Assembly: GCA_027021325.1 (NCBI GenBank)
Contig: JALUUN010000625.1
Location: forward strand, 1-5,968
Reading direction: 5' to 3'
Length of the DNA: 5,968 nt
From: Planctomycetota bacterium
Lineage (GTDB): Bacteria > Planctomycetota > UBA1135
In this document: positions 4,821-5,968 of the stretch, in pieces
Numbering within the stretch: position 1 is the first letter of the stretch
Layout: each line of letters opens with the position of its first letter
Program-made: the position numbers and the translations under genes
The notes under the pieces: generated by a model
What the model was told of the DNA's origin: nothing
Seen by the model: the letters and a program-made list of their open reading frames with translations, nothing else
Database searches by the model: none

Positions 4821-5863
4821 GTGCGCCCGCTCCGCAGACCCGCCTGCGCCCGGCCCTCCTCCTCGGCCTGCTCGCGGCCGCGGGCCTGGCCGCGGCCGCC
4901 CTGGGCCTGGCCCTCGGCTCGGAGCCCGTCCGCGCCTGGCAGGGGCTCGTCGAGGTCCTCGGCCGCGAGCGCGCGCAGTGGACGGAGGACGGCCGGATCC
5001 TGGCCCTGCGCCTGCCCCGGGTGGCCCTGGCCTGGCTCACGGGAGCGGCGCTCGCGGTGGCGGGAGCGGTGCTCCAGACGCTGCTCCGCAACGGCCTCGC
5101 CACCCCCTTCACCCTGGGCGTGGCCGCGGCCTCTTCCTTCGGGGCCTTCCTCGGCATCGCCTTTCCGGCCTTCGCGCTCCCCTGGCTCGGCGGCGAGCGG
5201 AGCCTGGCCCTCGGCGCGGCGCTCCTCGAGACCTGGCTGGTCCTGGCCGTGGCGCGGCGCAGCGCCCGCGCCGACGGCCTCCTCCTGGCGGGCGTCACCC
5301 TGAACTTCCTCTTCGGGGCGGCGACGCTCTTCGTGCGCTACCTCGCCGACCCCTACGACCTGGCGCGCATGGACCGGTGGCTGCTGGGCAGCCTGGACGC
5401 CACCTCCCTGGCGACGCCGGCCTCCCTCCTGCCCTGGCTGGGTGCGGGTCTCCTCCTCCTCCTGTTTCGCGTCCGCGACCTCGACGACCTGGCCTTCGAC
5501 CCGGAGCTGGCCGCCGCCCGGGGCGTGCGCGTCGAGACGAGCCGGCGTCTCCTGCTCCTGGCCACGGCGCTTCTGACCGCCGGCGTCGTCGCCCACGCCG
5601 GCCCCATCGCCTTCGTCGGCCTCCTCGTCCCCCATGCCCTCCGGCCCTTCCTCGGCCTGCGCCACGCCGCCCTCCTCCCCGCCTGCGCCCTCCTCGGTGG
5701 AGCCTTCCTCATCCTGGCCGATGTCCTCGCCCGCACGCTGCCCGCTCTCCTTGCCGGCCTCCTGCCCGAGGCCTTCGGCCGCAGCAGCGAACTCCCCGTG
5801 GGCCTGGTGACCGCCCTGATCGGCGGCCCCTTCTTCCTGGCTCTCCTCCTGCGGCGTGGCTGA
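4817..5863 (+). CDS. FecCD-family ABC importer permease (BtuC-like)
   Basis: The 348-residue inner-membrane subunit normally works as a homodimer with two copies of the upstream ATPase and accepts substrate from a periplasmic binding protein. The first transmembrane segment is LLLGLLAAAGLAAAALGLAL (14-33). The FecCD signature follows: ILALRLPRVALAWLTGAALAVAGAVLQ (61-87), then RNGLATPFTLGVAAASSFGA (91-110). Several hydrophobic helices come next (about 128-146, 156-175, 203-217). The cytoplasmic coupling region is near ELAAARGV (230-237), the conserved GPIAFVGLLVPHALRPFLG is at 262-280, and the C-terminus ELPVGLVTALIGGPFF is at 325-340. Size and helix pattern suit the usual 9-10 segment fold. 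The ATG overlaps the ATPase stop. Gene order is ATPase then permease. It is intact, high-G+C, and ends convergently 39 bases from pstB. Confidence 0.92.
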   Translation: MSAPAPQTRLRPALLLGLLAAAGLAAAALGLALGSEPVRAWQGLVEVLGRERAQWTEDGRILALRLPRVALAWLTGAALAVAGAVLQTLLRNGLATPFTLGVAAASSFGAFLGIAFPAFALPWLGGERSLALGAALLETWLVLAVARRSARADGLLLAGVTLNFLFGAATLFVRYLADPYDLARMDRWLLGSLDATSLATPASLLPWLGAGLLLLLFRVRDLDDLAFDPELAAARGVRVETSRRLLLLATALLTAGVVAHAGPIAFVGLLVPHALRPFLGLRHAALLPACALLGGAFLILADVLARTLPALLAGLLPEAFGRSSELPVGLVTALIGGPFFLALLLRRG

Positions 5864-5870
5864 AGAGAGG

Positions 5871-5901
5871 AAGAAACCGGTTCCGCTGCGCGGACCGCCG
5901 G
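5871..5901 (-). terminator. Likely intrinsic terminator of pstB in the convergent gap
   Basis: Read on the minus strand, CCGG (5901-5898), an internal mismatch, TCCGC (5894-5890), loop GCA, GCGGA (5886-5882) and CCGG (5880-5877) form an imperfect GC hairpin. It is followed at once by TTTCTTCC (5876-5869), an acceptable T-rich run. On the plus strand no T-run follows, so for the permease transcript it could act only as a weak stop or as a 3' stabilising stem. Confidence 0.5.
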
Positions 5902-5902
5902 C

Positions 5903-5968
5903 TCAGCCGTAGCGGCCCTCGATGTAGTCCGAGGTCTCCTGGCGCTTCGGGGCCACGAACATCTCCTC
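5903..5968 (-). CDS. pstB: Phosphate ABC transporter ATPase PstB, C-terminal 21 residues
   Basis: The minus strand reads EEMFVAPKRQETSDYIEGRYG and then TGA. This is the typical PstB end, where a (T/E)E-x-(I/M/L)F motif is followed by P-x-(K/D)-x-x-T-x-DYI-x-GR-(Y/F)G. PstB energises the high-affinity phosphate importer PstSCAB at the inner membrane. The rest of the gene, including all nucleotide-binding motifs, lies beyond the right edge. It converges with the permease gene. Only the tail is visible, but the ending is distinctive. Confidence 0.75.
   Translation of the reverse strand, partial: EEMFVAPKRQETSDYIEGRYG

Noticed and set aside
4318..5665. Long minus-strand frames opposite the ABC importer genes (4318-5298, 4571-5665)
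   Set aside because: Shadows of the ATPase and permease; repetitive Arg/Ala/Glu-rich products without domains.

Overview
This is a GC-rich bacterial window. Sampled 60-base blocks of the flanking genes are 75-80% G+C. The genes suggest a Gram-negative-type organism: a sedoheptulose-7-phosphate isomerase for LPS heptose, a FecCD/BtuCD-type importer, and PstB of the high-affinity phosphate importer. The sequence alone does not fix the phylum. Many such genomes occur in Acidobacteriota, deltaproteobacterial lineages and related candidate phyla.

Left block (1-1454, minus strand): a two-gene operon. gmhA comes first and is followed by an arylsulfotransferase-like (ASST) secreted protein that runs off the left edge. 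The ASST gene has no ATG, GTG or TTG near its 5' end and appears to start at a CTG overlapping the gmhA stop. Next, 1465-2192 holds no recognisable gene, but it is unusually poor in stop triplets on both strands.

Middle block (2193-3860, plus strand): a compact type II restriction-modification (R-M) module of lower G+C (sampled blocks of about 52% and 60%). It is a beta-class adenine/cytosine amino-methyltransferase overlapped by a 185-residue PD-(D/E)XK endonuclease that starts at TTG behind a strong ribosome binding site. Downstream lies the first 19 codons of a pRiA4b ORF-3-like gene, cut off by a stop. These look like horizontally acquired accessory DNA placed between two conserved chromosomal blocks.

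Right block (3861-5863, plus strand): a structured GC-rich leader, then an ABC ATPase and a FecCD-family permease overlapping by ATGA. Together they form an importer for cobalamin, haem or an iron-siderophore. The leader contains a stretch resembling the conserved 3' box of cobalamin riboswitches, but the 5' half of such a riboswitch is missing. This is a hypothesis only.

Right edge: the last 21 codons of pstB read on the minus strand, convergent with the permease, with a likely terminator hairpin in the gap. I see no CRISPR array, tRNA, rRNA, complete insertion sequence or wholly new system. The most interesting items are the R-M islet with its endonuclease of unknown specificity, the truncated pRiA4b fragment, the riboswitch-like leader and the odd 1465-2192 spacer.
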